Positions 1 through 10,404 are shown, counted from the first letter of the stretch. The stretch is DNA of 64,000 bases from Sulfuracidifex metallicus DSM 6482 = JCM 9184 (GCA_032834875.1 CP135238.1:750011-814010); one strand, 5' to 3'. Made by a program: numbers and translations. Notes: generated by a model from the letters alone, not told the origin.

Positions 1-91
1 TTATCATATATTCCATTATTGTTTTATTTTCTTTATTATATTCTTATTTCATTTTACTTTTTTAAAAATGATATTAGTTATTGTTTTGTTG

Positions 92-1705
92 TCAGTAGCT
101 ATACCAGCCTGGGAAAATTTGGCTCAGTGGCACTGCAACTACCCATCCGTAGCTGTTTGACAAGTACATTGTTCCTCCAGCTATTACGGGGTTCACTATT
201 CCCATTCTTCCTCCTATATAATACATGGACAATACGGCTCCAGTATTGGGGTTCAACACGTACACTCTACTTCCACCCGCTACCCATAGTAGTCCGTGGT
301 AATAAGTTGGGCTTCCTCTAGGTCCACCAGGCAGCGTTGGAGGTATCTTTAGGTCTGGTAGTCTTGTCTCCCAGACTATACTTCCGTTATTGACGTACAG
401 CTTTGCCACTATTCCTAAGGACGGAGCACCAACATATACGAAGTTCCTGTGTATTAAGGGCATTCCGCCCTTGAATGCTGGAGGTATAATTCCCTTTCCA
501 AGGTTTGTAGCCCACACTGGTTTACCGGTGGTAGCATTCAAGGCGAATGTTACAGTGTCTACGGTGTTAGCAGTAGAATTGAAGTTAGCTATGTCGTTGT
601 CGATGACCAATCCAGCCTGCTGATCTACCGCTGGCGGTACGTCTCCTAACCCTGTGTTAGCACCTACGTAAGGCGAGGGCATAGTTGCGTTCCATGCTAA
701 GTGCCCGTTATAGCCGTTCACTGCAATGAGGAAACCATATGGAGCTACAGTATATGTGAATCCAGCTATGAAGAGAGGAGTTCCATTATGAGTTACATAA
801 TAGTTCACGCTAGCCATATTGCCCATGTATCCAGGGAAGACGTCCTTCCAGAGCATTTGACCAGTTGTGGCATTCAAACCGACGAAGCATCCTCCTCCAG
901 TTGTGTAAGCCAGTATGCCGTGATATATTGCAGGCGCAGGCATTGCCTCACCCTTGGTGAACCTCATCCAAACTAACCTTCCATCTGTGGCGTTGAACGC
1001 ATATACGGCACCGTTCCTTGCCCTCATTATTTCGTTATAGTGATGAGTCTCATAGTGAACGAACTGGGAAAAGGTGAAGCAAACTCCTCCTACAGAAACT
1101 ATCACCAATCCATTGTATATGATCGGGTTGTTCATAGCTTGCCCAGCTAAACCCGTTGCAGTCCAGACTATTTGTCCGGTGACCGGGTTTATTGCGGAGA
1201 TGCTTCCCATCATACTATCCTCAGTGGCGAAGAGGAGGTTATCGGCGAGAGTAACTCCCAGAGGTTCTCCAGCCATTTGTGTCTGCATAACCAACGCACC
1301 TTTAGCTCCCAACTGTGAAGCCCACGGCAACTGTGATATAGAAGTTGTAAGGGGTATTGCAACTCCGCCTACATAGTTATTAAGTGGTAACTCCCAACTT
1401 ACGCCCTGCTTCAAGGCTTGAGATGCAGTCTGTACCACCGCGTTGTGATCTTGGTTGTAGTTGGTTACACTCCATTCAGAGGGGAATCCCATTCCTGCGC
1501 TATAGTTCCCAGGGTAGTAGGTAACCATGACCTTGTAAGGGAAGTAAGTTCCGTTGAATTGGTTGTAGCAAGTGATGATTGTCCCCTGCGACATCTGCCC
1601 CTGCACTGACGTGGTAGGCATTGCCTCGATTATCTCTAACGCAGATATTACAGAAAGTGCAATCAAAATGCCAAGAAACAAGACCAAGACTTTAGAATTC
1701 AACAT
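92..1705 (-). CDS. Tetrathionate hydrolase-like secreted PQQ beta-propeller protein
   Basis: A 537-residue exported protein. Residues 1-28 form a hydrophobic signal segment. The rest repeats the PQQ-propeller signature (small-residue strand, then N-x-T-G-x-x-x-W), seen as NPVTGQIVW, NATDGRLVW, NATTGQMLW, NATTGKPVW and NPNTGAVL, which predicts a seven- or eight-bladed propeller. Archaeal tetrathionate hydrolases such as Acidianus TTH1 are secreted propellers of this size that split tetrathionate to thiosulfate, sulfur and sulfate outside the cell at low pH. Assignment to that enzyme is inference from length, export signal and lineage; another pseudo-PQQ protein remains possible. The ATG at 1705 lies just downstream of an AT-rich promoter region. 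It ends close to the window edge, so further operon context is unseen. Confidence 0.72.
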   Translation of the reverse strand: MLNSKVLVLFLGILIALSVISALEIIEAMPTTSVQGQMSQGTIITCYNQFNGTYFPYKVMVTYYPGNYSAGMGFPSEWSVTNYNQDHNAVVQTASQALKQGVSWELPLNNYVGGVAIPLTTSISQLPWASQLGAKGALVMQTQMAGEPLGVTLADNLLFATEDSMMGSISAINPVTGQIVWTATGLAGQAMNNPIIYNGLVIVSVGGVCFTFSQFVHYETHHYNEIMRARNGAVYAFNATDGRLVWMRFTKGEAMPAPAIYHGILAYTTGGGCFVGLNATTGQMLWKDVFPGYMGNMASVNYYVTHNGTPLFIAGFTYTVAPYGFLIAVNGYNGHLAWNATMPSPYVGANTGLGDVPPAVDQQAGLVIDNDIANFNSTANTVDTVTFALNATTGKPVWATNLGKGIIPPAFKGGMPLIHRNFVYVGAPSLGIVAKLYVNNGSIVWETRLPDLKIPPTLPGGPRGSPTYYHGLLWVAGGSRVYVLNPNTGAVLSMYYIGGRMGIVNPVIAGGTMYLSNSYGWVVAVPLSQIFPGWYSY

Positions 1706-1858
1706 TTTTATCTAAAAGATAAAAAGTTAAAATAGGTTTAAAACTTTTCTAGTTTTTAAGTTTTTATTCTCTAAAATTTTTATTTTTTTAAAAATACTTA
1801 ACAAAGATTAAAAAATGCTTAAATCTATAAAGAAGTTTTAATGTAGTTACTCTAATGT

Positions 1859-2131
1859 ATGAGCATGGAGATACCTAATTATGTTAACGCGGGAGTGAGG
1901 AAGGCAAGGGAGAAGAAAGGCAAAGTTAAGCTCTATGTAGACGAAGACGGTACATATTACTTGGTGATTGGAGTCAGTTTGGCTTGTAGGGATAGGAACA
2001 AGCTCATGAACGAGATTTACGATGAGGTTTACAAGGAAACGCAGGAGGCCAACATGATGATCTTGGTTGTGGATGAAAAAGAGATAGGGAAGATAGAACC
2101 CGTCGGGAAGGAAATAAAAATAGAACAGTAG
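1859..2131 (+). CDS. Small hypothetical protein
   Basis: A 90-residue soluble protein with alternating charged and beta-prone stretches (KVKLYVDEDGTYYLVIGVSL, then MMILVVDEKEIGKIEPVG). There is no signal peptide or membrane segment and no family I recognise. Codon use matches the surrounding chromosome, and the upstream region is AT-rich with a plausible promoter, so it is probably real. A second ATG two codons in (MSM) is an equally good start. It stands alone, divergent from the propeller gene. Confidence 0.6.
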   Translation: MSMEIPNYVNAGVRKAREKKGKVKLYVDEDGTYYLVIGVSLACRDRNKLMNEIYDEVYKETQEANMMILVVDEKEIGKIEPVGKEIKIEQ

Positions 2132-2410
2132 TAGCGTTAGTGTAATGCTTTCTCGCCCCGCATATAACTAAAGACTTGAAGAAATGTAAGGAGGTAGAAG
2201 CGAAGGCTAGATAAAGGGCTAGAAAAGAAAGACTAGCTTTCATTTTAGTAAACTTAGTAAACACGTTTATGCATGTTAAGTGTTAAACAAGGTATACATA
2301 AAACAATTCTTAACTGTTTGCTATAAAGCAAGAAGAAAATAGAGAGAGAAGATTGCAAGAAAGAGGAAAAAGAAACTCCTCGATTTTCTTTAATAACCGT
2401 TACCCTGATC

Positions 2411-3313
2411 TTATTTACTTGGCTTTAAGTATCCAATTACCCTGGGCTTTCCCTGCTTCACATTAACGTTTAAAAGAATATATCTTTCCAACTTAGGAAG
2501 CGGGGAGGTCAACGAAACTTGGGCGTTACCCTCGTTTACCTTGAGCATAGCGGTTACAGCTACGCCTCCCCCCACTACGTGGTAGTTCCCATCTGCGGGT
2601 TTCGACCAAGGATAGGAGACTAACTCAGCCTCGAATTCCTTAATCAAGGGAACTGAAGGCTTAACTAAGATGTAAGTATCCCTCATTTCCTCCTCCTTTG
2701 CGTTCCTTAAGGAAAAGCCTATTCTCACTCCGGGCTTAACTCCCTTTTGGTCCTCGTCCAAGACTTGTATGGTCTTAACTTCCACATCCTTGTTTACAGG
2801 CACTGCGTTGAGTTTCTCGTGTAGTTCCACTGGGGTGAAGGAAAACCCGGTCACCACAGTGCCAACTCCCTTAACATTGAATGCCTTGTCAACGTAAATG
2901 AAGCCGTTATCCTTTTCCTCCCCTTCAGGGACATCGTTCACGTCCTGTGTTATCTCAGCACCTTCTAGCCCAATTCCCTTGAACATTTTCCTGACCTTGT
3001 CCTCAGACAAATCTGACGTTATCACTACCTTAACTCCGGAGGAATCAGCTAAAAGACCCAGTTCACCATCGGTCCATTTTGGGGAGTCTGGAACGTTGAG
3101 GATAACCCTAGAAGATAAGGAAACAGCCTCCGCAAGGCAAAGCAACTTCTCGGGGTATTGGGTTGCAACAAGGATAGATCTAATGTAGTCTCCGTTTCTC
3201 CTGTAGTAAATGTTTACCTTAGCGTTTTCGTGTAACTTACCCAGCTTCTCAGCTATCTTTCCTGCCCTCTGCGGGTCTGAAGACACCACGGAAGTTATGT
3301 TGCCGAAGTACAT
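2411..3313 (-). CDS. SelB/EF-Tu-like protein with degenerate GTPase domain
   Basis: A 300-residue protein whose residues about 140-215 look like EF-Tu/SelB domain 2 (VDKAFNVKGVGTVVTGF, the usual V-x-G-x-G-T-V-V-x-G motif), followed by a domain-3-like beta region to the C-terminus. The first 130 residues sit where the G domain should be but have no P-loop GxxxxGKS/T, no DxxG and no NKxD. It therefore probably does not hydrolyse GTP. Sulfolobales are not known to use selenocysteine, so a true SelB role is unlikely. It may be a translation- or tRNA-associated paralogue; the function is not known to me. It is divergent from the DUF131 gene, 47 bases away. Confidence 0.65.
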   Translation of the reverse strand: MYFGNITSVVSSDPQRAGKIAEKLGKLHENAKVNIYYRRNGDYIRSILVATQYPEKLLCLAEAVSLSSRVILNVPDSPKWTDGELGLLADSSGVKVVITSDLSEDKVRKMFKGIGLEGAEITQDVNDVPEGEEKDNGFIYVDKAFNVKGVGTVVTGFSFTPVELHEKLNAVPVNKDVEVKTIQVLDEDQKGVKPGVRIGFSLRNAKEEEMRDTYILVKPSVPLIKEFEAELVSYPWSKPADGNYHVVGGGVAVTAMLKVNEGNAQVSLTSPLPKLERYILLNVNVKQGKPRVIGYLKPSK

Positions 3314-3360
3314 CTCATATCACGTTCAGACTTATTAGTGGTAAAAGAGAATCTACACTT

Positions 3361-3615
3361 ATGAGGTTAATCTTGGTTGGCTTTTTGGTTATCTTCCTAG
3401 GTTTCATCCTAGTGATAGCCGGAAGTCTAACCTCAGCACCTTCTGCAGGAGTTGGAGGAGTCGTGTTAATAGGTCCCATACCGATATTCTTTGGCGAAGG
3501 TCCTTCAAGCTACGCGGGGGATTTCGTAGTGTTGGGGATAGTCCTTACCATCATTGCGGTTGCTTTTTTCCTACTCAACGTTTTACTTCTGAGGTCATTC
3601 AGAAGATCAATGTAA
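3361..3615 (+). CDS. DUF131 / TIGR00304 family small membrane protein
   Basis: An 84-residue protein with two transmembrane helices (about residues 2-22 and 55-77) and a conserved connecting loop, GGVVLIGPIPIFFG, which is the hallmark of the archaeal DUF131 family. The biochemical role of the family is unknown. The start is the first ATG, leaving 47 bases to the divergent neighbour, so the two promoters share that gap. A tRNA gene follows after 35 bases. Confidence 0.8.
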   Translation: MRLILVGFLVIFLGFILVIAGSLTSAPSAGVGGVVLIGPIPIFFGEGPSSYAGDFVVLGIVLTIIAVAFFLLNVLLLRSFRRSM

Positions 3616-3649
3616 AAAACTTTTTTACCTCAAGGTTCTTTTTTACATG

Positions 3650-4238
<589 letters not shown>

Positions 4239-5288
4239 TTAAGTCTCTTTCACTACTGAACATGAAGCTAGCCTTGATAAAGGTCTTGGTGATATTTGTT
4301 CCGATATGAGGTAAATTTCATACTCTTTATCTTTGTCCAGGAATTCGACTTTTAGTTGTTTTCTCACTGCTACCTCGAAACCATCTGGACTTAAGACAAT
4401 AATCTCTCTATCCAATGCCGGAGATACCACTATCTCTCCAATTCTCCTTACCACTTCATGTTCATAGGTTCCAGTCCTATCCACTACTCTAAAAAGCTTA
4501 GAGAAAAGTGTAGGAGAGATCATAACAATAACCTTGTCGAAACCTCCCTTGGATACATATTCGTATGCCTTTACTACATCGTTCAGTATTGATCCAGGTT
4601 GATCCCAGTCAGATGCTGAGACCTTCCCTCCAATTTTTAAGGGTGATAACTCATGAGCTTTCAATAAGGTCGTATCTTCAAGAATCGAGAACTTTTTTCC
4701 AGCATTAAACGCTATTTCTTTCCAATTGGAAGGTGATGAATCTCTTAACCTGAATTCCAGAGAAAGATAAGGTACGTGATAAAGGAACGATGATCCACCT
4801 TGAGATATAGCCCCCTCATCCTCGTCTATCTCTGCAATACTTATTGTATCGCTTCCATACTCAACGTTCTTAACCTTCTGCCTGAAGGTGCTCTTAATTC
4901 CTTCCATAGCCCATAAGGTAGGCTCATTTGAGCCACTTTTCCCTTCAATCTCTTTAACTTTCTCTTCTTCTCCTGTCTTGATTTTTATTGGGAAGTCTAC
5001 TTTTCCTATTATCCTAGACGCCTCATCCCATCCCTTGTTTATCATTAAGAATTCATCTGGAGAAACCTCGTATAACATGCGCAAGAATTCTCCAAAGTGA
5101 GTCATCTCTTCTTTTGCTATATCCTCATGGGCAGATTTGAGCCTAGGATCATTTATTAGATCCCCTTGTTGAAAATAATAGTTTATCGCGTCTATCTCTG
5201 CTGCAAGAGCTCCCCTTACAGCTCTTTTTAATTCTTCCTTGGTGAACTTATCCTTTCTTGTTAAGAAAGACGGGTCTGCAGAAAACAT
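4239..5288 (-). CDS. Encapsulin shell protein with fused N-terminal ferritin-like domain
   Basis: A 349-residue fusion. Residues 1-75 are a short ferritin-like domain (EELKRAVRGALAAEIDAINYYF, then EDIAKEEMTHFGEFLRML) with metal-ligand candidates E31, E61 and H64. From about residue 105 the sequence follows the encapsulin HK97-fold shell (AMEGIKSTFRQKV; SILEDTTLLK; VIVMISPTLFSKLFRVVDRTGTYEHEVVRRIGEIVVSPAL). In Pyrococcus and Sulfolobus the iron-handling cargo is fused to the shell protein instead of being packaged by a targeting peptide, giving a virus-capsid-like compartment that stores or detoxifies iron. The gene is monocistronic, with an AT-rich promoter (TATATA) just upstream of its ATG. 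Confidence 0.9.
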   Translation of the reverse strand: MFSADPSFLTRKDKFTKEELKRAVRGALAAEIDAINYYFQQGDLINDPRLKSAHEDIAKEEMTHFGEFLRMLYEVSPDEFLMINKGWDEASRIIGKVDFPIKIKTGEEEKVKEIEGKSGSNEPTLWAMEGIKSTFRQKVKNVEYGSDTISIAEIDEDEGAISQGGSSFLYHVPYLSLEFRLRDSSPSNWKEIAFNAGKKFSILEDTTLLKAHELSPLKIGGKVSASDWDQPGSILNDVVKAYEYVSKGGFDKVIVMISPTLFSKLFRVVDRTGTYEHEVVRRIGEIVVSPALDREIIVLSPDGFEVAVRKQLKVEFLDKDKEYEIYLISEQISPRPLSRLASCSVVKET

Positions 5289-6072
5289 GTTACCTTTAAT
5301 ATATATAGTACTAAGAATTTAAGTTTGTTATAAAACACAGGATTTTTGCCTTTAGCAAAAAAATTCTGAAGGATATATATAGTTAGATGAGTTTTACACT
5401 CTCCTCATTTAGCCTACGTTTTTGATTTGACTTTCTGATTAACACGTATTTATCGTTTTCACGAAGAACAACGTTTTGATGTCATCCTTCTCATATCTCT
5501 TTGGTAATTTTCATGTTATAATAGCTGCAGTAATATTGGCAGATGTAACAGTAATGAAAATGAATATGAAGTCCTTTACAGCTCTGACGTTCTGCATGAT
5601 CTTTTGCCTGCTTAAGATGAGATCGCTATTCAATTATGGGGCGTTTAGCCAGAAAGTCCTAATTAAGTATAATAAATAATGGAATCCTCAAAGGTATAGA
5701 AAGCTCTACAATTAGAGAAGCTACCTACACATTTTCTTGGGTCCAATACCTTGACTCTCTACAACCCCGCAAGATGTCCTTTGGCATAAAATAACACTAC
5801 ATTATTTGCGGTTTTGTTTTACTAATGATAGCCTTTAAGTGCTGCAAAGGTTAATGGACTGTGATAATTAACTTGAAATAATTTAATATTATTAATAAAT
5901 TATAATTTGTTCTAGAAAGGATTTTTATTTCTTCATTGATTAATTTTATAATATACAACCACTTTTTGATCAATCTACATCTAATTATTCTATAAAAAGT
6001 TACCGAAAAAATGCTTTTTAAAGCTATATAAGATAATTAGAATCGTGATAAATTACGAATAAAAATTACTTA
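5289..6072. other. Intergenic, about 780 bases without a convincing gene
   Basis: AT-rich DNA between the encapsulin gene and sulfocyanin. It should hold the encapsulin promoter at its left end and the sulfocyanin promoter at its right end. A 67-codon frame at 5476-5679 has a hydrophobic N-terminus but no ribosome site or recognisable similarity; I do not call it. Decayed coding DNA is possible but cannot be shown. Confidence 0.4.
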
Positions 6073-6666
6073 ATGCCCATTTTGGCATTAGTTTTAGTGC
6101 TGATAGCTTCAGTAATATACTTCGACGAGTCTTCACAAACAATGAAGAACTATACTCAAACTTCCACTAGTAGTTCTACTTTAACTACATCTTCAATCGA
6201 AAACCACACCTTAGGCTCCTTGCCACAAGGCTCAAATCCATTACCTTACAAAGGTAAAGAAGTGTTCCTTCATCTAGTGGTAGAGCAGTCTGCTAACAAC
6301 GGAGTGAACTTTAACGGAACTATTAAAGGTCAACTTAAGGTATATGTGCCTGCAGGATGGGAAATTAACATTTCTCTGACTGACTTGAGTAACCTTCCCC
6401 ATAATCTCAACGTAGTGAAGAATGATACTCCAGTTCCTAACTCAATTTACATAGACAACGATGGGAAGATCATAGCAACCGTGGGAGGAACACCTTCCAC
6501 GTATAGTTCCTCGTTCATTCAGCCGGGGAGTACTGCGTACACTTTATGGAATTCCTCAACTGGAGTTTACTGGTTAGCTTGTGGATTTCCTGGTCATGCA
6601 GAAATGGGTATGTGGGCTGTTCTAGTGGTATCTAATAACATAACAGAACCATACTACATTATATAA
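6073..6666 (+). CDS. soxE: Sulfocyanin (type I blue copper protein)
   Basis: A 197-residue membrane-anchored cupredoxin. Residues 1-17 form a hydrophobic anchor, followed by a Ser/Thr-rich spacer to about residue 50. The copper site is readable: His in NLPHNLNVV near residue 110, then Cys, His and Met in WLACGFPGHAEMGMW near residues 169-180. Sulfocyanins carry electrons on the outer face of the membrane to terminal oxidases in Sulfolobales. No oxidase subunit is adjacent; the next gene encodes an unknown membrane protein that may be a partner. The symbol follows the SoxM-complex sulfocyanin; a paralogue with another partner is possible. Confidence 0.88.
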   Translation: MPILALVLVLIASVIYFDESSQTMKNYTQTSTSSSTLTTSSIENHTLGSLPQGSNPLPYKGKEVFLHLVVEQSANNGVNFNGTIKGQLKVYVPAGWEINISLTDLSNLPHNLNVVKNDTPVPNSIYIDNDGKIIATVGGTPSTYSSSFIQPGSTAYTLWNSSTGVYWLACGFPGHAEMGMWAVLVVSNNITEPYYII

Positions 6667-6817
6667 ACTTTTTACTCAAATATTATCTACTTACTTTAAT
6701 ATAAAGAGAAGAAATGTACTTATATGTATATATATAAATGCTATATTTCAGGTAATTTCACGAATTTCTCGAAGATTTGTCTATAAAAAGTTGATTTTCT
6801 AATGAAGTTATAAGCAT

Positions 6818-7303
6818 ATGTTGAAATTATTTTTTATGAAGATTATCAATTTAATCCCTTTTCTATCTATAGCGGGACTTTACTTTGCTATTTTGGACAT
6901 GAATATAGAATTCCTTAATTACGTGCACGTAATGAGTGGAGTAATTTTGGTAGGTTTAGTAGTTTTTCCTTACCTTTTCAAGGTTGACTATAAAGAGATG
7001 AGAGATACCGTTATGCCTTTGACTCTAGCCTTCATGTTTATCACTTTCGGCTCTGGGGCTATCATGTATAATCAACAGGGAAGGCCAACTTTCCTTAACC
7101 TTTTACATACAAGCCTTCCAGCACAGTTGACATTTATAATAGATTCAATAGATGTTAATACTTTTCTCCTATCCGTCACTTTGATAATTCTTTCCATCCT
7201 TTATATTAAGGGTTATAGGGGTATTCTAATATCTTTAGGTCACGCAATATCTTCCCTTTCCTTAGTATTCATGATATTCGTAATGGGAATGTTAGTCATT
7301 TGA
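6818..7303 (+). CDS. Membrane protein, unknown, next to sulfocyanin
   Basis: A 161-residue protein with about five predicted transmembrane helices. There is a His pair in YVHVMSG on helix 2 and another His near the fourth (LGHAISS), so a heme-binding role is imaginable but unproven. The 151-base gap after sulfocyanin contains TATA-like sequence, so it may be separately transcribed. An ATG six codons in is an alternative start. I do not recognise the family. Confidence 0.6.
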   Translation: MLKLFFMKIINLIPFLSIAGLYFAILDMNIEFLNYVHVMSGVILVGLVVFPYLFKVDYKEMRDTVMPLTLAFMFITFGSGAIMYNQQGRPTFLNLLHTSLPAQLTFIIDSIDVNTFLLSVTLIILSILYIKGYRGILISLGHAISSLSLVFMIFVMGMLVI

Positions 7304-7495
7304 TTACGGTTTATTAAATGTGTGTTTTACCATACATACACCATGTACATACAAAATGTGTTTTGTCAAAAATATCCAATTCAGGCGTAAGTGAATGTAT
7401 TTTATACAGTTAATCTTGGTTTTAACGTTGTTAATTCTAATGCCTTGAGTTAAGGTAATCTCATTTTAAATCTTTGTCATCAAATTTTCTATTTA

Positions 7496-8251
7496 ATGCT
7501 TCAAGTTCACAAGCCCTACGTATTAGGGGAGGACGGAGATCATAAGTTCGTTTGGTTAGGCCTAGACGAGAGCGAGCATGAGAAGGGAATACTAACAAAC
7601 CAGTATCTGATCATGGATAAGGGAGAATCCGCATTGATTGACCCTGGAGGATACTTTGTTTTCGAGAGGGTCTTCAACAACGTTCAGAGTATGGTAGATC
7701 CTGAGAAAATAACAAAGATCATGTACAGTCATCAAGACCCAGATGTAATAGGCTCACTCAATCTTTTGCTTGACATGTTTCCAAACGCAAAGTTTTACGT
7801 ATCTTATCTTTGGGAAAGGTTCATTCCACATTTGGGGGTTTCAGTGAACGATAGAATTGTGGACATACCCGATGAAGGAATGGATATAAAGGTAGGTGAG
7901 TCAATCTTACGGGCAGTTCCAGCTCACTTCATGCATTCTCCTGGGAATTTTCATTACTACGACCCAAGGCTGAAGATATATTTCTCAGGAGATATAGGAG
8001 CCGCAATATATCCTAAAGGAACGTGGTATTTGATAGTGGATGACTTCGAGACTCATAGAAACTTCATGGAACCCTTCCATAGGAGATATATTGCATCAAG
8101 GAAAGCCATAGACTTGTGGAAGAAGACAATTGAGAACTTGGAAATAGATGTGGTCGCACCCCAGCACGGTTCCGTATTCATTGGTGACAATGCTAAGAAG
8201 TTTCTGGAGTGGCTTTGGTCATTGGATAAGGTTGGACTAGACTTAATGTGA
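7496..8251 (+). CDS. Diiron metallo-beta-lactamase-fold protein (flavodiiron-like, no flavodoxin domain)
   Basis: A 251-residue MBL-fold protein resembling the diiron domain of flavodiiron proteins and stand-alone ODP proteins. The metal motif is HQDPD at about residues 79-83 in place of HxHxDH. It is followed by His in PAHFMHSPGNF near residue 143, Asp in FSGDIG near 165, and the C-terminal His in PQHGS. Those ligands predict a non-heme diiron site that binds or reduces O2 or NO. The flavodoxin domain of true flavodiiron proteins is absent, so an external electron donor or a sensing role is inferred. It is monocistronic. Confidence 0.82.
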   Translation: MLQVHKPYVLGEDGDHKFVWLGLDESEHEKGILTNQYLIMDKGESALIDPGGYFVFERVFNNVQSMVDPEKITKIMYSHQDPDVIGSLNLLLDMFPNAKFYVSYLWERFIPHLGVSVNDRIVDIPDEGMDIKVGESILRAVPAHFMHSPGNFHYYDPRLKIYFSGDIGAAIYPKGTWYLIVDDFETHRNFMEPFHRRYIASRKAIDLWKKTIENLEIDVVAPQHGSVFIGDNAKKFLEWLWSLDKVGLDLM

Positions 8252-8463
8252 TTTCAATTCATGTATAAATGATTATGTCCTATTATACTATTAATATTTA
8301 TGTTATGGCTTTTTTCTTTTTGTTCCTTCTCATACCTATTTCATGTTACTTGGCTATAGGGAATCTAATTAGTAAATCATCCAGTCATATAAAAAAGAGC
8401 TTGATTTTTCCATTCTCTCCCTTTCTTCTTCAACCGCATATTTCTTCTCCTCGTCGTCCGTCG

Positions 8464-9726
8464 TCAGGTTTTGCTCACTGAGATGTCCTCTAATCTTCTC
8501 ATCTTAGTTTCCTTAACTGCAACTGCACTTACTGCGAGGGCGATGGCTGAGGTTAAACCGAAAAGCATCAGAGACTCGGACAAACCTAAATACTTCACCA
8601 TTGAGGGGAAGAAGAAAACTCCAAGTACAGCACCTACTCTGCTGAATGCTGTTGTAACACCCTGGGCTGTTGACCTAACGGAGGTTGGAAAAATCTCTGC
8701 TGGATAGAACAGCGTCACAGCTCCTGCCCACTGTTCCATTGCCACGAAAACCATGAAGTAAGGCACTAATCCTGCTCCCCTAATTGATATTAAACCACCC
8801 AATAGGAGGAGGAACGCCATCGCCCCAAGTCCAGCCATCAAAGTGAATCTCCTGCCAGCTGAGTCAACTGCAACCTCAGCAATCGCGTAACCTACGATAG
8901 CTCCAACGGATATCAACATAGTCCCATATAGGGTTTCATATTCCGAAGGGAAAGCGAACTGGTGCAACAAGGAAGGGTAATACAACCCTATCCCGTAGGA
9001 AGCAACGTCGAAGAGGAACCAGATGGCTGACAAAGACATTAGAGTTACTCCAACCTTCCCTTTCAGCAGATCCCTCCAAGTTACTCCCTTATTTTCCTCC
9101 TCTGGAGTGGGTATCCCTTCTCCCTTCATGAGTCCCTTGGAGGCTAGCCACCTGGGCGACTCTGACAGCTTTATTCTGCCCACAACTATAGGAATAGCTA
9201 GTAGACCACCCACCGCAAAGGAATACCTCCAGAACTGTTCCCCTGTGGGTAGGAAGACCAAGTTCATGAAAGCCGAGAAGAGCGTCCCTATCCAATACAT
9301 GGAAACCGAGCCCATCAAGTACCTCCCTCTGCTTCTTGTTGGGGAGAACTCCGATACCACGGTGCTACTTATTGGGTAATCCCCTCCAACCCCTATTCCT
9401 AACAAGAACCTGCTGACGAAAAGTTCAAGGAAGTTATTTGATGTAGCTGATAGTAGGGCGAAGATTGAGAAGAAAAACAAGTCAATTCCCATAAGCTTCT
9501 TCCTTCCTAGCTTGTCCGAAAGTGCACCGAATATTATAGCACCTATTGCCATTCCCATTAGGGATGAGGCTGAAACCAAACCTTCCTGAACAGCATTTAG
9601 CGACATTTCTCCCTTTATGAAAAACAGGGCGTATGATATCACAGACAAATCATAACCATCAAGGAAGAACCCTCCCGACGAGAGGAAGAACGATCTGAAC
9701 TTTTCGGAGAAGTTATCGAAGTCCAC
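8464..9726 (-). CDS. Major facilitator superfamily transporter
   Basis: A 420-residue protein with about 12 transmembrane helices. The MFS loop 2-3 motif reads [14 protein letters not shown] and the matching loop 8-9 motif reads [13 protein letters not shown]. The N-terminus ([18 protein letters not shown]) resembles the acid:H+ symporter/sugar-transporter branch common in Sulfolobales, but the substrate cannot be predicted. Its start is followed upstream by about 130 bases shared with the divergent carbonic anhydrase gene. It is similar in type to the MFS gene at 22983. Confidence 0.85.
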   Translation of the reverse strand: MDFDNFSEKFRSFFLSSGGFFLDGYDLSVISYALFFIKGEMSLNAVQEGLVSASSLMGMAIGAIIFGALSDKLGRKKLMGIDLFFFSIFALLSATSNNFLELFVSRFLLGIGVGGDYPISSTVVSEFSPTRSRGRYLMGSVSMYWIGTLFSAFMNLVFLPTGEQFWRYSFAVGGLLAIPIVVGRIKLSESPRWLASKGLMKGEGIPTPEEENKGVTWRDLLKGKVGVTLMSLSAIWFLFDVASYGIGLYYPSLLHQFAFPSEYETLYGTMLISVGAIVGYAIAEVAVDSAGRRFTLMAGLGAMAFLLLLGGLISIRGAGLVPYFMVFVAMEQWAGAVTLFYPAEIFPTSVRSTAQGVTTAFSRVGAVLGVFFFPSMVKYLGLSESLMLFGLTSAIALAVSAVAVKETKMRRLEDISVSKT

Positions 9727-9864
9727 GGTTTAACTGATGTCAGAAAGTTAAAAAGTAAAACTGAATAAGATTTCTACACTAAGTTTTAATATCCCTTCTA
9801 TTTGGTGGAACCTTCTTCTTTTTTGTACTTAAAGAATTTAAACTAGTATATACTTTTGTATCCT

Positions 9865-10404
9865 ATGAAAGTAGTTCTATCCTGTATGGACTACAGGTTA
9901 ACGGAAGAAATCATGAAAAAGATGGGAGAAGGAGTTCTGGTAATCAGAAACGCCGGAGCGAATGTAAACGCTGTGAAGGAAGCATTAAAGATGTTAAAAC
10001 CAGAAGAAGTTATCTTCATGCCACATACTGATTGCGCAGCCATGAAGTTGGTAAAGAGCGTTATTACAGGAGAGAAAAACGTGGATATAGAAGTTGAGGA
10101 GAAGTTGGTCTCACAGTTCAAAGGAAAGGATGTCAAAGACTTGGACAGGGTAAATGCGCAAGTAGGAGAGAAGCTAATAAAGGAAGTCCTACCAAATGCC
10201 AAGGTAACCACGGAGTTGGTTGACGTCAGCAAGATAAAGTGGCCTGAGAGAAAGACTGTCTATTTCCTGTTGAAGAGCCAGTCCAAGTACGAAAAGGATA
10301 TGGTTGGAGGCTACATTCTACAAGCACCGTCAAAGGAGGATCTGAGCGCCGACGTTAAGATTGCAGAGTCGTTAGGTTTGAAGTTACAAAAGTCCGAGTT
10401 CTGA
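9865..10404 (+). CDS. Beta-carbonic anhydrase-like protein
   Basis: A 179-residue protein of the beta-carbonic anhydrase family. The zinc motifs are present: C-x-D-x-R as CMDYR (Cys7, Asp9, Arg11), the IRNAGA loop near residue 30, and H-x-x-C as HTDC near residues 54-57. The family catalyses CO2/bicarbonate interconversion; a related group of small members hydrolyses CS2. I chose the ATG at 9865, which gives MKVVLSCMDYR. An in-frame TTG three codons upstream is less likely. It is divergent from the MFS gene. Confidence 0.85.
   Translation: MKVVLSCMDYRLTEEIMKKMGEGVLVIRNAGANVNAVKEALKMLKPEEVIFMPHTDCAAMKLVKSVITGEKNVDIEVEEKLVSQFKGKDVKDLDRVNAQVGEKLIKEVLPNAKVTTELVDVSKIKWPERKTVYFLLKSQSKYEKDMVGGYILQAPSKEDLSADVKIAESLGLKLQKSEF

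Noticed and set aside
5476-5679. 67-codon open frame upstream of sulfocyanin
   Set aside because: No ribosome site, no similarity, hydrophobic low-information composition in AT-rich DNA.
8269-8481. 70-codon frame between the MBL-fold gene and the MFS gene
   Set aside because: Runs into the 3' end of the convergent MFS gene and has no coding character.
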